Shown: positions 37,590 to 46,444 of the stretch, in pieces
Layout: every line of letters begins with the position of its first letter
Position numbering within the stretch: the stretch's first letter is position 1
Assembly: GCA_963733845.1 (NCBI GenBank)
Contig: CAVTEM010000010.1
Coordinates: 101,663 to 165,662 of the forward strand
Direction: 5' to 3'
From: DATFQE01 sp963733845
GTDB taxonomy: Bacteria > Actinomycetota > Thermoleophilia > Gaiellales > Gaiellaceae
Length of the DNA: 64,000 nucleotides
The notes under the pieces: generated by a model
Seen by the model: the letters and a program-made list of their open reading frames with translations, nothing else
What the model was told of the DNA's origin: nothing
Database searches by the model: none
Made by a program: the position numbers and the translations under genes

Positions 37590-37799
37590 CCTCCCTCTCG
37601 ACTCACCTGTAACGGGTGGCGAGCTGAGACGCAGGAAGCCTCAGCGCAAGCGAAGAGAAGAGCTCCTACAACGGACATGCGCGTCCCTCGCGCGGCCGGC
37701 GGGGCGAAGTGCTCGTGTCACGCACGGTGAGGGAACGCGTCGGCGCGTGAGCCGGCCGTGATCGGAAGGCGGGGGTCGCTACCGATCGAAAACGACCAA

Positions 37800-37827
37800 C
37801 GCCCCCGGCCTGCGTAAGCCGGGGGCG
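37800..37827 (-). terminator. 10-bp GC terminator hairpin with T-rich tail on the minus strand
   Basis: CGCCCCCGGC (37800-37809) and GCCGGGGGCG (37818-37827), 8-base loop. Read on the minus strand it is followed by GTTGGTCGTTTTCG, a good rho-independent tail, 40 bases past the stop of the exported protein gene. Confidence 0.85.
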
Positions 37828-37867
37828 CTGCTGTGGTGCGGGTTGGGGGCTGTGGTGCGGGGGTGGA

Positions 37868-38497
37868 TCAGACGGCGGGGGCCACGTACGGGGTGACCAG
37901 ATGCTGACGGCCTTGCCGTTGACTTACGTCCGAGACGCCGCTGCCACGACGCTGCGGGCCAGCGCGAGGTGGCGAGGTACACGATACGTGACGCCGCCGT
38001 ACTCGGGGCACTGTGCCGGTCGTGTGCCGGGTGTAGTACACGAAGCCGTCGGCGGTCGGAGCCGCGCTCACCTTGTAGCCGGTGACCTTCTGCTGGGCGT
38101 TGAGGATCGGGGTGACCGCGGTGTCCATGCCGCCGTCCAGTTGGACTCGAGACCGTGGTAGCCGTTGCACCAGTTCTCCGGGTTGGTGAACGAGCTGGTG
38201 AAGTACTCGTCGCTCGGGTAGTTGGCGACGATCTGCCCGTTCAGGGTGAGCCAGCCGCCCGGAACGTCGACCGGCGTGCTGCGTGGTGGTGGTGAAGGTT
38301 GCGACGGTGGCGACCCCGTTGGCGAGCCTGATCGCGGCGTCCCACTTGGCGTTGTTCCAGCCCATGGCGGACTGGATGTCGCCCTTGGTGACGGTGACGA
38401 CGCCGTTGGCGTCGGTGGTGGCGGCGTTGGCGAACGGGATGGCGATCAGGGCTGCGAGCGCCACGAGAGAGGCGGCGAGGATGATGAGCTTGCGCAT
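37868..38497 (-). CDS. Exported protein of unknown function, several frameshifts
   Basis: ATG 38497 with GAAGGGAAA upstream and a clear signal peptide (MRKLIILAASLVALAALIAI, cleavage after ANA). The mature protein starts TTDANGVVTVTKGDIQSAMG, WNNAKWDAAIRLANGVATVA. The reading then continues across frames: VDVPGGWLTLNGQIVANYPS, EYFTSSFTNPENWCNGYHGL, then TAVTPILNAQQKVTGYKVSA, TADGFVYYTRHTTGT and a terminal YVAPAV. At least four single-base breaks lie between 37900 and 38290. The pieces are colinear and coherent, so a working gene with consensus errors is likelier than decay. No family recognised. Confidence 0.6.
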   Translation of the reverse strand: MRKLIILAASLVALAALIAIPFANAATTDANGVVTVTKGDIQSAMGWNNAKWDAAIRLANGVATVATFTTTTQHAGRRSGRLAHPERADRRQLPERRVLHQLVHQPGELVQRLPRSRVQLDGGMDTAVTPILNAQQKVTGYKVSAAPTADGFVYYTRHTTGTVPRVRRRHVSCTSPPRAGPQRRGSGVSDVSQRQGRQHLVTPYVAPAV

Positions 38498-38692
38498 GAT
38501 TTCCCTTCGTTGGTCTGCGGCCAACCAACGTGATCGGCCTGTGCCCACATACTCAGCTACGCATAGCACTCGCGCTATGACACGATCGGGTCTATCCGCG
38601 CCTGGGCACCTCGCGGGCGGCGCCTGCAGCCGTTGTTGGCGGCTAGGTTCCCCCGCAGAGTACGGGCGGCTGCCGCCGCACCCGCTTCGCGA

Positions 38693-38709
38693 CCGCACGC
38701 CGGGTGCGG
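38693..38709 (-). terminator. Short hairpin after the NlpC/P60 gene
   Basis: CCGCAC (38693-38698), 5-base loop, GTGCGG (38704-38709), four bases past the stop codon on the minus strand. Short but well placed. Confidence 0.45.
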
Positions 38710-38713
38710 GGAC

Positions 38714-39367
38714 TCAGCGCGGGCGGACGATCCGGCGTGCGCCCACGTACGCGGAGGCGTACCAGCCGGTCAGGCGACTGAGCTTGACCACGTCGCCGCT
38801 TCGGGGCGCGTGAATGAAACGGTTGCCGCCGGCGTAGACGCCGACGTGCTGGACGCCGTTCATGAAGACGAGATCGCCGGGCCGCAAGCCCCGACGGGAG
38901 ACACGGCGGCCGAGGCGGAACTGCGAAACGGTGTAGTGAGGCAGCCGGACGCCGAGTTTGCGGTAGACGTACTGGACGAGCCCGGAGCAGTCAAAGCCGT
39001 GCGGGGAGGCTCCGCCATAGACGTAACGGACGCCGAGGAAACGGCGTGCGATCCGGACGGCGCGAACGCCGGTTCGGCGCTTGCGCTGCAGTCGTGCACG
39101 CACACGAGCCTTAGCCCTCGCGTGTGCGCGGGCTTTCGCTCTCGCGTGTGCCTTGGCCTTCGCTCTCGGACGTGCTTTCGCCTTGATGCGAGCCCTGGCC
39201 TTGGCGCGGGCGTTCCGCTTCGCCTTCGCCCCGGCCTTCGCGGACGCCTTCGCATGCGGCGCCGTCCCGGATGGGCGCTTGGCTTCTGCCTGCTGTGCCG
39301 AGAAGCCGAGCAGGGCAATCAGGCCTACGGCAAGGGCAAACAGAAGGTGGGTGAGGCGGCGAGGCAT
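38714..39367 (-). CDS. NlpC/P60 cell-wall hydrolase with Ala/Lys/Arg-rich linker
   Basis: Secreted peptidoglycan endopeptidase. Signal peptide MPRRLTHLLFALAVGLIALL; residues about 30-95 are almost only Ala, Lys and Arg (AKAKRNARAKARARIKAKAR...), like a histone H1 tail. The NlpC/P60 domain follows: FLGVRYVYGGASPHGFDCSG with the catalytic Cys, LVQYVYRKLGVRLPHYT, GDLVFMNGVQHVGVYAGGNR with the catalytic His, and FIHAPRSGD with the third polar residue. A basic linker of this kind could bind anionic wall polymers or DNA. It lies downstream of the pilus locus but is separated from it by a hairpin. Confidence 0.9.
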   Translation of the reverse strand: MPRRLTHLLFALAVGLIALLGFSAQQAEAKRPSGTAPHAKASAKAGAKAKRNARAKARARIKAKARPRAKAKAHARAKARAHARAKARVRARLQRKRRTGVRAVRIARRFLGVRYVYGGASPHGFDCSGLVQYVYRKLGVRLPHYTVSQFRLGRRVSRRGLRPGDLVFMNGVQHVGVYAGGNRFIHAPRSGDVVKLSRLTGWYASAYVGARRIVRPR

Positions 39368-39414
39368 TAGGAAGTGAAGCGGGGCGGCCGGAGCGATCGA
39401 TAGGAGATGCGGAT

Positions 39415-39440
39415 GCGGCCTGATCGTGAGACCAGGCCGC
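39415..39440 (-). terminator. Hairpin at the end of the type IV pilus operon
   Basis: GCGGCCTG (39415-39422), 10-base loop, CAGGCCGC (39433-39440), 31 bases past the pilC stop on the minus strand. Confidence 0.6.
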
Positions 39441-39470
39441 AGGCGCGTCGTGCTGCGGCAGCAGCAGCTC

Positions 39471-40682
39471 CTACTTGATGAGCGTGAGCATCTTGAACAT
39501 CGGCAGGTACATCGAGATCACGATGGTGCCGACCATGATTCCCACGCCGATCATCAGGATCGGCTCGATGATCGACGTCAGCGACTGGATGCTCGAGTCG
39601 ACCTCGTCCTCGTAGAAGTCGGCGATCTTGCCGAGCATTCCGTCGAGCTCGCCCGTCTCCTCGCCGATCTTCACCATCGCGCCGACCATCGGCGGGAAGA
39701 CCGGGTCCTCCTGCAGCGGCTGGCTGATCGGGACGCCCTCGTGGACGCGCGTGCGGATGTCCGCCAGCGACTCCTCGACGACCCAGTTGCCCGAGGTCGC
39801 GCCCGTGATCTCGAGCGCCTTGATGATGTCGACGCCCGCCGCGACGAGCGTCGCGAGCGTGCGCGAGAAGCGTGCGAGCGCGATCTTGTGCACGACGTCT
39901 CCGATCTTCATCGGGATCTTGAGCTTGAAGCGATCCCAGGCCTGCCGCCCGCGCTCGGTGCGCTTGAGGCGCCGGAACGCGTAGATCATCCCCCCGATCG
40001 CCGGGAAGATGATGAACCAGTAGTTCCGCAGCGCGTTCGAGGCGTGCATCACGAACTGCGTGAGCATCGGCAGCTCTCCGTCCAGCGAGTCGAAGACCTT
40101 CACGAAGACGGGGATGATGAACAGGAGCATGAACGTGAGCACGAGGAATGCGAACGAGATCACGACGATGGGATAGACCATCGCTCCCTTGACGCGCCGC
40201 TTGATCTGCGTCTCCTTCTCGATCTGCATCGCCACGCGGTCGAGCACGGTGTCGAGCGTTCCCGACGACTCGCCGGCCTCGACCATCGCGACGAAGAGGC
40301 GGTTGAACACCTTCGGATGCCGCGCCAGCGCCTTCGAGAGGATGACGCCGCCCTCGACGTCGGAGCGGACGTCGGCGATCACCTCGGCGAGGTACTTGTC
40401 GTCGGTCTGCTCCTCGAGCGTCACGAGCGCCTGAACGACGCTGACGCCGGCCCCGATCATCGTCGCGAACTGGCGCGCGAAGACCTGCAGCGACTTCGGC
40501 TTCACCTTCTTGAACGCGGTCCTCGCGCCGCCCTCGCCTGCGGCGGTGCGCTCGGCCAGCGCGTGCGGCAGGAGCCCGCGCGTCTGCAGTTGCTCGCGCG
40601 CAGTGCTCACGTCCGGCGCGTGGATGACGCCGGAGCTCTCGAGCCCCTGGGCGTTGATTGCGTCGTATGCGAATGCAGCCAT
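39471..40682 (-). CDS. pilC: Type IV pilus inner-membrane platform protein PilC
   Basis: 403 residues, intact, the usual length. It is the membrane platform on which PilB and PilT work. Two T2SSF repeats are visible: FARQFATMIGAGVSVVQALV...VFNRLFVAMVEAGESSGTLD and FSRTLATLVAAGVDIIKALE...PPMVGAMVKIGEETGELDGM. Three membrane segments include VYPIVVISFAFLVLTFMLLF and the final EPILMIGVGIMVGTIVISMY. It is the last gene of the minus-strand pilus operon, 26 bases after pilV-like, and a hairpin follows. Confidence 0.96.
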   Translation of the reverse strand: MAAFAYDAINAQGLESSGVIHAPDVSTAREQLQTRGLLPHALAERTAAGEGGARTAFKKVKPKSLQVFARQFATMIGAGVSVVQALVTLEEQTDDKYLAEVIADVRSDVEGGVILSKALARHPKVFNRLFVAMVEAGESSGTLDTVLDRVAMQIEKETQIKRRVKGAMVYPIVVISFAFLVLTFMLLFIIPVFVKVFDSLDGELPMLTQFVMHASNALRNYWFIIFPAIGGMIYAFRRLKRTERGRQAWDRFKLKIPMKIGDVVHKIALARFSRTLATLVAAGVDIIKALEITGATSGNWVVEESLADIRTRVHEGVPISQPLQEDPVFPPMVGAMVKIGEETGELDGMLGKIADFYEDEVDSSIQSLTSIIEPILMIGVGIMVGTIVISMYLPMFKMLTLIK

Positions 40683-40708
40683 CTGGGTTCCTTAAGTGGA
40701 GTGGGTTG

Positions 40709-41180
40709 TCAGCTGTCGAGGAGTCGAAGGTCGCGCTTTCGGTGAAGAGGAGCTTCCGCGAGCTCGTCGAGCCGTCGCGAACCGTGATCGAGACGAGCTT
40801 GACCGGCCGGCTCGCGGGCGTCCCGGTGCAGTTGGCGGCGTTGGGCTCGGCGTCGTGTTCGCTGGCCGACCGCGCAGGTCCAGCTGATGCTCGTTGACCT
40901 GCATCCAGTACGTGCGCCCGTCCGGCGCCGGTCTGGCGTGCGCGCCGCTCTGCGGCGCCGGCGGCAGCGAGGCGAACGCCGCCTGGCGGTAGAGCTCCAT
41001 CTGCTTGTCCGCGAGCGTGCCTGCCGTCGACGTCGCGCGCGCACGGTTGACGGCGAGGATGCCCGAGCTGAAGCCGGCGACGAGCGCCGCGATGCCGATC
41101 GACATCACGACCATGGCGATCAGCAGCTCGATCAGCGTCATGCCCTCTTCCGCGCGCAAACGTGTCTTCAGCCTCCTCAC
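40709..41180 (-). CDS. Type IV minor pilin, PilV-like (frameshifted)
   Basis: GTG 41180 overlaps the stop of the SPOR gene (GTGA). Class III signal: short basic leader, then EEG-MTLIELLIAMVVMSIG, the prepilin peptidase site and hydrophobic stalk. The head continues LVAGFSSGILAVNRARATST, AGTLADKQMELYRQAAFASL, then YWMQVNEHQLDL. Near 40885 the frame changes; the new frame gives EPNAANCTGTPASRPVKLVS, ITVRDGSTSSRKLLFTESAT, a typical minor-pilin beta end. Processed by PilD and placed at the pilus tip or priming complex. Confidence 0.8.
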
Positions 41181-41849
41181 CGGTACGCGATCAGCTCGCG
41201 GATGTAGGCGGTGCGGTAGCCGGCCGCGTGGATCCCGCCCGCGCGTCGTGAGACCGCCGCCAGCGTCGGGTACGGGCCGGAGTAGACGACCCAGTAGCCG
41301 CCGCGCAGCGGTCGGCGATTCGACGAGTTGAGGACGGAGAGCCCGCCGACGTTGCCGCGCGCGCCGCGCGCGAAGCGCGAAGCCGCGCCGCGCCCGTTGT
41401 TCGTCGGGATGGAGGCGAGGATGACGATCCAGCCGCGCTTCGCGACCCTGTTACCGCCCGGTCGGCCGATCACGATCTGCTTCGGGAGCCGGGCCGGAGA
41501 CGACGCGGCCGGCGAGGACGCGGGACCCGTAAACGGGTCGGGCCCGCCGGCGGCCGCGGCGCGAGCGTCGCCGCTCGGCAGCGACTTGACGGCGAAGGGG
41601 TCGGCGCCGCTCCCCGACCCGCGGAACCGCTTTGCCCCGTGCGCCGCGGGCGTCGCGGACGATGCGGCCGGAGCCGCAGGCGCCGCCGACGAGCTGTTGC
41701 CGCTTCAGCAGGTGCGGAACCTCGTACGCGAGCAGCGCGACGAGCACGACAGCGAGCACGACGACGAGGATCTTCTGGCGGCGCTGCTTCGCAGCGATCC
41801 GCGCGTTGTTCGCCGACGCCCGGCGCCTGGTTGCTGCCGCCGAGGCCAA
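41177..41849 (-). CDS. Membrane-anchored SPOR-domain protein in the pilus operon (frameshifted)
   Basis: TTG 41849 lies right after the pilO stop. A basic N-terminus (TRRRASANNARIAAKQRRQK) and one membrane helix (ILVVVLAVVLVALLAYEVPH) are followed by an Ala/Pro linker. This is recovered with a one-base change near 41697 (SSAAPAAPAASSATPAAHGA, ADPFAVKSLPSG). The C-terminal SPOR-type domain reads WIVILASIPTNNGRGAASRF, GYWVVYSGPYPTLAAVSRRA. SPOR domains bind denuded glycan strands. In proteobacterial loci pilP sits after pilO; here a SPOR protein takes that place, so it may couple the alignment complex to the wall. That is inference. Confidence 0.75.
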
Positions 41850-42477
41850 CTACGGCGCCGTCGTCGTCTGGTGCTCGTCGAGGTGGCGCCAGTCGTCGAG
41901 CCCGGCGCCGGCGTGGGCGCGGATCCGTGCACGAACGCGTTGAGCGCGAGCGTCGCCGTGATCAGCGCCGCCCTTGTCGCCGCTCGAGAACGAGACGTTG
42001 TCGATGGCGTAGAGCCGCCCCGACGCGCGCACCTTGCCGTCCTTGACCCCGGCCTGGCTCCGGAGCAGGTTCATGAACTTCGCGAGCCGGAAGTAGCGAC
42101 CCTGGACCGACAGGGCGATCGGCACTGCCTGCGCCCCGGTCGATGCAACCGGCGCGGACGGCGTGATGCTGTCGATCCTGACGCCGCTCACGCGGGACGC
42201 CCACGCGAGCTGCCGGAGGATCTCGGACATCTCCACGTCGTCGGGAAGCGCGACGCGCAGGCGCCGGAGGTCCGCGACGCTCTGGTGCGCCGCCGGGCTC
42301 CGCATGAACGCCTGCGTCGCCGTGAGCTGGATATCGGCGTCGCCGATCTGCGTGTCGAGCGCCGCGGCCTTCGACCGCTGCGGCGAGACGAGCATGAACC
42401 AGCCGGCGAGGACGAGGATCGAGCAGCCCTGCGATCGCGAGCAGGAGGGCGAGCCGCCCGTTGATCCGGTCGATCAT
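41850..42477 (-). CDS. pilO: Type IV pilus assembly protein PilO (frameshifted)
   Basis: ATG 42477 overlaps the pilN stop (ATGA). Bitopic alignment-subcomplex protein: MIDRINGRLALLLAIAGLL, membrane helix completed after a one-base change near 42422 (LVLAGWFMLVSPQRS), a coiled segment, and the periplasmic-type ferredoxin fold VALPDDVEMSEILRQLAWAS, QAVPIALSVQGRYFRLAKFM, LLRSQAGVKDGKVRASGRLY. Further changes near 41985 and 41925 restore the classic end ALITATLALNAFVHG. Partner of PilN and PilM. Confidence 0.85.
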
Positions 42478-43111
42478 TGCGCACCTCCGGTCGGGTTGAG
42501 GTCGGCGGTCACCGAGAACGTGTCGCCGCGCGGCGAGAGTTCCGCCCGCCCGCGCGCCGCTCGTGCTCGACACGAGCGTCACGTTCGACAGCCACGGCAG
42601 GCTCGCGAGCCGGTCGAGGACGAGCGCGACGCGCACGTGCGACGACGCGACACCCGTTGCCGAGAAGCCTGTCGCACCGACGGTCGGTCGGCAGCGGTCG
42701 CGCGACTGCGCCCGAGGCGAGCGGCGTCGGGGATTGCATGGACATGCTCTGCAGATAGACCTGGCTCGGCAGCACCCGCGAAAGGTCTCGGAGCTGCCGC
42801 TCCCAGGCGATCCGCCTCGACGAGACGGTGCCGGCCGCGGCCATTCGCGCAGCCGCGGCGGCCTGCGCCGCGCGGAGCGGCGCGGCCTTGGCGTCGGCAA
42901 CGGCGACCTCCGCCTGGACGTCGGCGAGCGCCGCGCGCTTGTCGTTGACGACCGAGCGCTCGTGGACGTAGCCGAGACCGAGCCCGAGCACCGCGACGCA
43001 CGCGACGACGGAGCCGGCCTTGAGGACGCGTGGCGCGGAGAGGTCCTTGCCGACGGCGGCCCAGGGATGACCGGGGCGCGCGTAGGCCGGAAGGAGATTG
43101 ACGGCTTCCAT
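42474..43111 (-). CDS. pilN: Type IV pilus assembly protein PilN (frameshifted)
   Basis: ATG 43111 overlaps the pilM stop (TGATG). It starts MEAVNLLPAYARPGHPWAAV, which carries the conserved NLLP motif that docks into PilM, then a membrane helix (AGSVVACVAVLGLGLGYVHE), a coiled coil rich in Ala, and the C-terminal fold WERQLRDLSRVLPSQVYLQS. Near 42680 the frame changes and continues TGFSATGVASSHVRVALVLD, RLASLPWLSNVTLVSSTSG; a last change restores FSVTADLNPTGGAQ and its stop. A true, complete pilN. Confidence 0.88.
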
Positions 43112-44283
43112 CAGCGCTCCACCCCCAGTCCGATCGCGACGGCGAGCGACGCGAGGTCGTCGCGGTCGGCGGTCCCGTTCGAGACCTGAACTCCCGCGAG
43201 TGGATCGGCGACCCGTACGGGAACGCGTGTCAGCCGCTCGAGCTCCTCGGCGAGTCCCGGAAGCTTCGTCGTGCCGCCGGTGATCAGCACCTCGGAGATC
43301 GCGAGCGACCCGGGCTGCCCCTGGTAGAACTGCAGCGAGGCGATGAGCTCCCGCGCGAGCGCTTGCAGCTCGCGGGCGACCGCGCCTCGGGCGCGCGCGG
43401 CGCGCGGATCGTCGTCCTCCGAGGCCTGGGCGCCGAGATCCAGCTCGAGCTTCAGCTCGCGCTGCCTCGGGGACGGTCAGCCCGAGCTCCCGCGCGATCG
43501 CGGCCTCGAGCTTCGAGCCTCCCCAGTCGAGGACGCGCATGAACTCGCAGACGGTGCCGTCGGAGATCGCCAGCGTCGACCGGTCGTGACCGATCGAGAC
43601 GACGACCGAGGCGACCGTCGCCTCGCCGCCGTCGCCGTTGGCGCGCGGCGCCACGGCGCGCAGCAGCGCGAACGCCTCGACGTCGATGCCCGAGAGCTCC
43701 AGGCCCGCGGCCCGGCACGCCTCGACGTAGTGGTCGATCGGCTCCTGGTAGGCGGCCGCGAGCAGGACGCGCCGGGAGACGGCGCCGGACTCGTCCACCG
43801 TCTCGCTGACGACGTGGTAGTCGAGCACGGCCTGGTCGAGCGGGATCGACAGGGCCTCGTGCGCCCGGAAGCGAACGGCGTTGGCGAGCTGGCGCTCGTC
43901 GTCGATGCCCTCGATGTCGAGCGCGCGCACGCCGATGCGGTTGGTGCCGATGCCGAGCCGGATGCCGCGGCGCGGCAGCTCGTTCTCGGTGAAGAAGCTG
44001 TCGAGCGCGGCCGCGAGTGCCGCCACGCTCCGCACCTCGCCGCCGACGACGATCCCCGGCTCCAGCGGAACCCGCGCGAGCTGCACGAGCTTCGGCTCGG
44101 ACCGCCGTTGTTGACGACCCGCGAGGCGGCGATCTGCGAGGCGCCGATCTTGAGGCCGACGATCTCCTGCTTCCGGCGCCGCTTGCGTTTCTCGCTGCTC
44201 GGCTTCGTGACGCCGGCCGACTTCGTCTTCTTCTTCGGCCGCCGGACGAGATCCGAGAGCTTGATCTCCTTGTTCAAATTCAC
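43111..44283 (-). CDS. pilM: Type IV pilus assembly ATPase-like protein PilM (frameshifted)
   Basis: Actin-fold cytosolic partner of PilN. GTG 44283; a basic N-terminal extension (RRPKKKTKSAGVTKPSSEKR) precedes the phosphate-1 strand IVGLKIGASQIAASRV. After a change near 44105 it continues PKLVQLARVPLEPGIVVGGE, RLGIGTNRIGVRALDIEGID, DYHVVSETVDESGAVSRRVL, SVVVSIGHDRSTLAISDGTV. Near 43470 a second change gives the phosphate-2/adenosine end SLAISEVLITGGTTKLPGLA and VSNGTADRDDLASLAVAIGL. The basic extension of about 35 residues is unusual for PilM. Confidence 0.9.
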
Positions 44284-44289
44284 GTGTGT

Positions 44290-45463
44290 CTACACCTCCG
44301 AGGCGAGCCGAAGCCCGCCCTGCGTCTGGGGTCTTGTTGCCGTTGGGGCTGCCGTTGCCGGCCGCCGGTGAAGTGAAGTTCGTCATGCCGGAGCGCTCGA
44401 GCAGGCCCTGGAGCTGATCGGGCCGCGACGAGCGCGCGAAGGCCACCTCGGGCGTGATGACGTGCCGCAGCACGAGGTCGGCGAGCGACTGCTCCATCGT
44501 CTGCATGCCGCGCGAGGTGCTCGTCTGCATGACCGAGTAGATCTGCTCGACCTTCGCCTGCCGGATCAGGTTGCGGACGGCGTCGTCGGGCATCAGCACC
44601 TCGAGCGCGGCCGTGCGGCCGAGGCCGTCGGCGGTCGGCACGAGGTTCTGCGTGACGACGCCCTGCAGCGTCGAGGCGAGCTGCACGCGCACCTGGCCCT
44701 GCTGCTCGGCGGGGAAGACGTCGATGACGCGGTCGATCGTGGTCGGCGCGCTCTGCGTGTGCAGCGTCGCGAACACGAGGTGCCCGGTCTCGGCGGCGGT
44801 GAGCGCGGTCGAGACCGTCTCGAGGTCGCGCATCTCGCCGACGAGGATCACGTCGGGGTCCTGGCGCAGTGCGGCGCGCAGCCCCTCGGCGAACGTCGTC
44901 GCGTCCTGGCCGATCTCGCGCTGGTTGACGATGCAGGTCCCGTGGTGGTGCAGGAACTCGATCGGGTCCTCGATCGTGAGGATGTGCTCGTGCCGGGAGT
45001 GGTTGATGTGGTCGAGCAGCGAGGCGAGCGTCGTCGACTTGCCCGAGCCGGTCGGCCCGGTGACGAGCACGAGCCCGCGGGGCTTGTCGGCGAGCTCGTA
45101 GAGCCGCGTCGGAATGCCGAGCTGCTCGAGCGACTTGATGTTGTCCGGGATGAGCCGGAAGGCGGCGCCGACGGCCGCGCGCTGAAAGTAGGTGTTGACG
45201 CGGAAGCGCGCGAGGCCGGGAATCGAGTGGGAGAGGTCGATCTGCCGGCGCGTCTCGAGGACCTTCTGCTGCTCGGTCGAGAGGATCCGGTACATGAGCG
45301 TCCGGATCTCCTCGGGCGTCAGCTTCTCGTGGTCGGGCAGCCGCTCGAGGCGGCCGTTGACGCGGATGACCGGCGGCGAGCCGGCCGTCAGGTGGAGATC
45401 GGACGCGTCGTGCTCGACCATCACGGTGAGCAGGTCGTCGATCGAGTGAAGTTCCGTTGTCAC
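44290..45463 (-). CDS. pilT: Pilus retraction ATPase PilT
   Basis: GTG 45463. Hexameric ATPase that depolymerises the pilus. Motifs: N-terminal SDLHLTAGSPPVIRVNGRLE; Walker A GPTGSGKSTT; Asp box ILTIEDPIEFLHHH; Walker B DPDVILVGEMRDLETVSTAL; His box GHLVFATLHTQSA; and the retraction signature DAVRNLIRQAKVEQIYSVMQ. The body is intact. Only the tail is off frame: a change near 44325 lets it end GLRLASEV at TAG 44290, seven bases before pilM. It follows pilA after a hairpin. Confidence 0.95.
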
Positions 45464-45512
45464 AGGGTGTTTGACCTTTCGAAGCTCGAAGAGCGTTGCC
45501 GAGAGGGCTGAG

Positions 45513-45537
45513 GGGGGCGCGCGTTGCCCGCGCCCCC
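45513..45537 (-). terminator. GC hairpin between pilA and pilT
   Basis: GGGGGCGCG (45513-45521), 7-base loop, CGCGCCCCC (45529-45537), 33 bases past the pilA stop. In many pilus loci the major pilin gene is followed by a partial terminator so that it is made in excess; the position fits that use. Confidence 0.65.
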
Positions 45538-45569
45538 GCTCCGTTAGCAGTTAGCTACGATCGAGCCGC

Positions 45570-46008
45570 TTACGTGGCAGGCGCCGCGTCGTAGACGGCG
45601 TCGCCGCCCGGCGACCGGCCGATCTGTGACCAGTCGCTCGCCGGCCGCGCGCACTGCCGTGGACGCAGTAGCCGTGCTGCCGATCGAGGCAGTACGGCGT
45701 GCCGCCGACCGCTGGCTGACGGCGTCGAGCCGGCGTCGAGTCTTGAGCCGCTGTCGTAGATCGCGCCTTCAGGCTGCGACGGTCGTCATGCCGGCGTAGG
45801 TGCTGTTGTCGGCGTAGTACGCCTCCGCCGACGGGACGCCGCGCGGACGTTCGGCCTGCGCAGCCGCCTTCTGTTCGCGCGATCCCTGAAGCCGAGGTAG
45901 GACGGGACCGCGATCGCCAGCAGGATGCCGATGATCACGATGACGACGAGGAGCTCGATCAGCGTGAAGCCTTCCTCACGCTGCGAGCCGCTGCCGAAGC
46001 TTGTGCAT
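45570..46008 (-). CDS. pilA: Major type IV pilin PilA (several frameshifts)
   Basis: ATG 46008 with AAAGGAG at good spacing. A short leader MHKLRQRL, then after a one-base change the hallmark EEG-FTLIELLVVIVIIGILL, AIAVPSYLGFRDRA with Glu5 of the mature pilin. The head is recoverable across frames: AEAYYADNSTYAGMTT, YCLDRQHGYCVHG and the end GGDAVYDAAPAT at TAA 45570. Five or more single-base breaks occur in 440 bases, more than in any neighbour. PilD cleaves after Gly. Placement just before pilT and the hairpin after it support the major-pilin call. Confidence 0.8.
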
Positions 46009-46195
46009 GTAGTTCTCCTTTGGGTTGTTGAAATGCACTACCCCTTTATGCCGTCTCGACCCCCTGCTCCGTACCACCCATTTGGGCCAATTCGGCCCCG
46101 TGCGGGGTCTAGGTCGGCATGCCGAGGTCCGGCCCGATCCACGACCACCCGAACGGGGCATGCGGGCGTAGCCGGCGCGCGGCTATACCTCGCGC

Positions 46196-46444
46196 ATGGC
46201 ATCTGCGGCCCAGCCCCTTCCTGCGCCCACGGACTCGTCGTGGCGCGTGTCACGCGACGGAGCGCCGGTCGCAGCCGTGGCGCTCCGCCACGAGGGCGGC
46301 GCCGTCGTCGTCGCGGCGGACCTCGCCGCTGCCCAGGCGGGCGCCCGGCCGCACCGGTTCGAGACGCTGCAGGCCGCCGAGGCGTTCGTCAGCGACCTGA
46401 TCGCTTCGTTCGCCTATCTCGGCTGCGACGTCGCAGCCGCTTAG
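46196..46444 (+). CDS. Small protein, 82 residues
   Basis: ATG 46196. WRVSRDGAPVAAVALRHEGG, AVVVAADLAAAQAGARPHRF, ETLQAAEAFVSDLIASFAYL: a compact beta-beta-beta-alpha pattern with clear coding periodicity. It lies on the plus strand within the gap of the pilus locus, divergent from pilA. No family recognised. Confidence 0.6.
   Translation: MASAAQPLPAPTDSSWRVSRDGAPVAAVALRHEGGAVVVAADLAAAQAGARPHRFETLQAAEAFVSDLIASFAYLGCDVAAA

Noticed and set aside
42509..45463. A single 984-codon protein joining PilT, PilM and PilN
   Set aside because: It arises only because indels remove the stops between three standard pilus genes. Internal starts with overlaps or ribosome sites and family lengths show they are separate.
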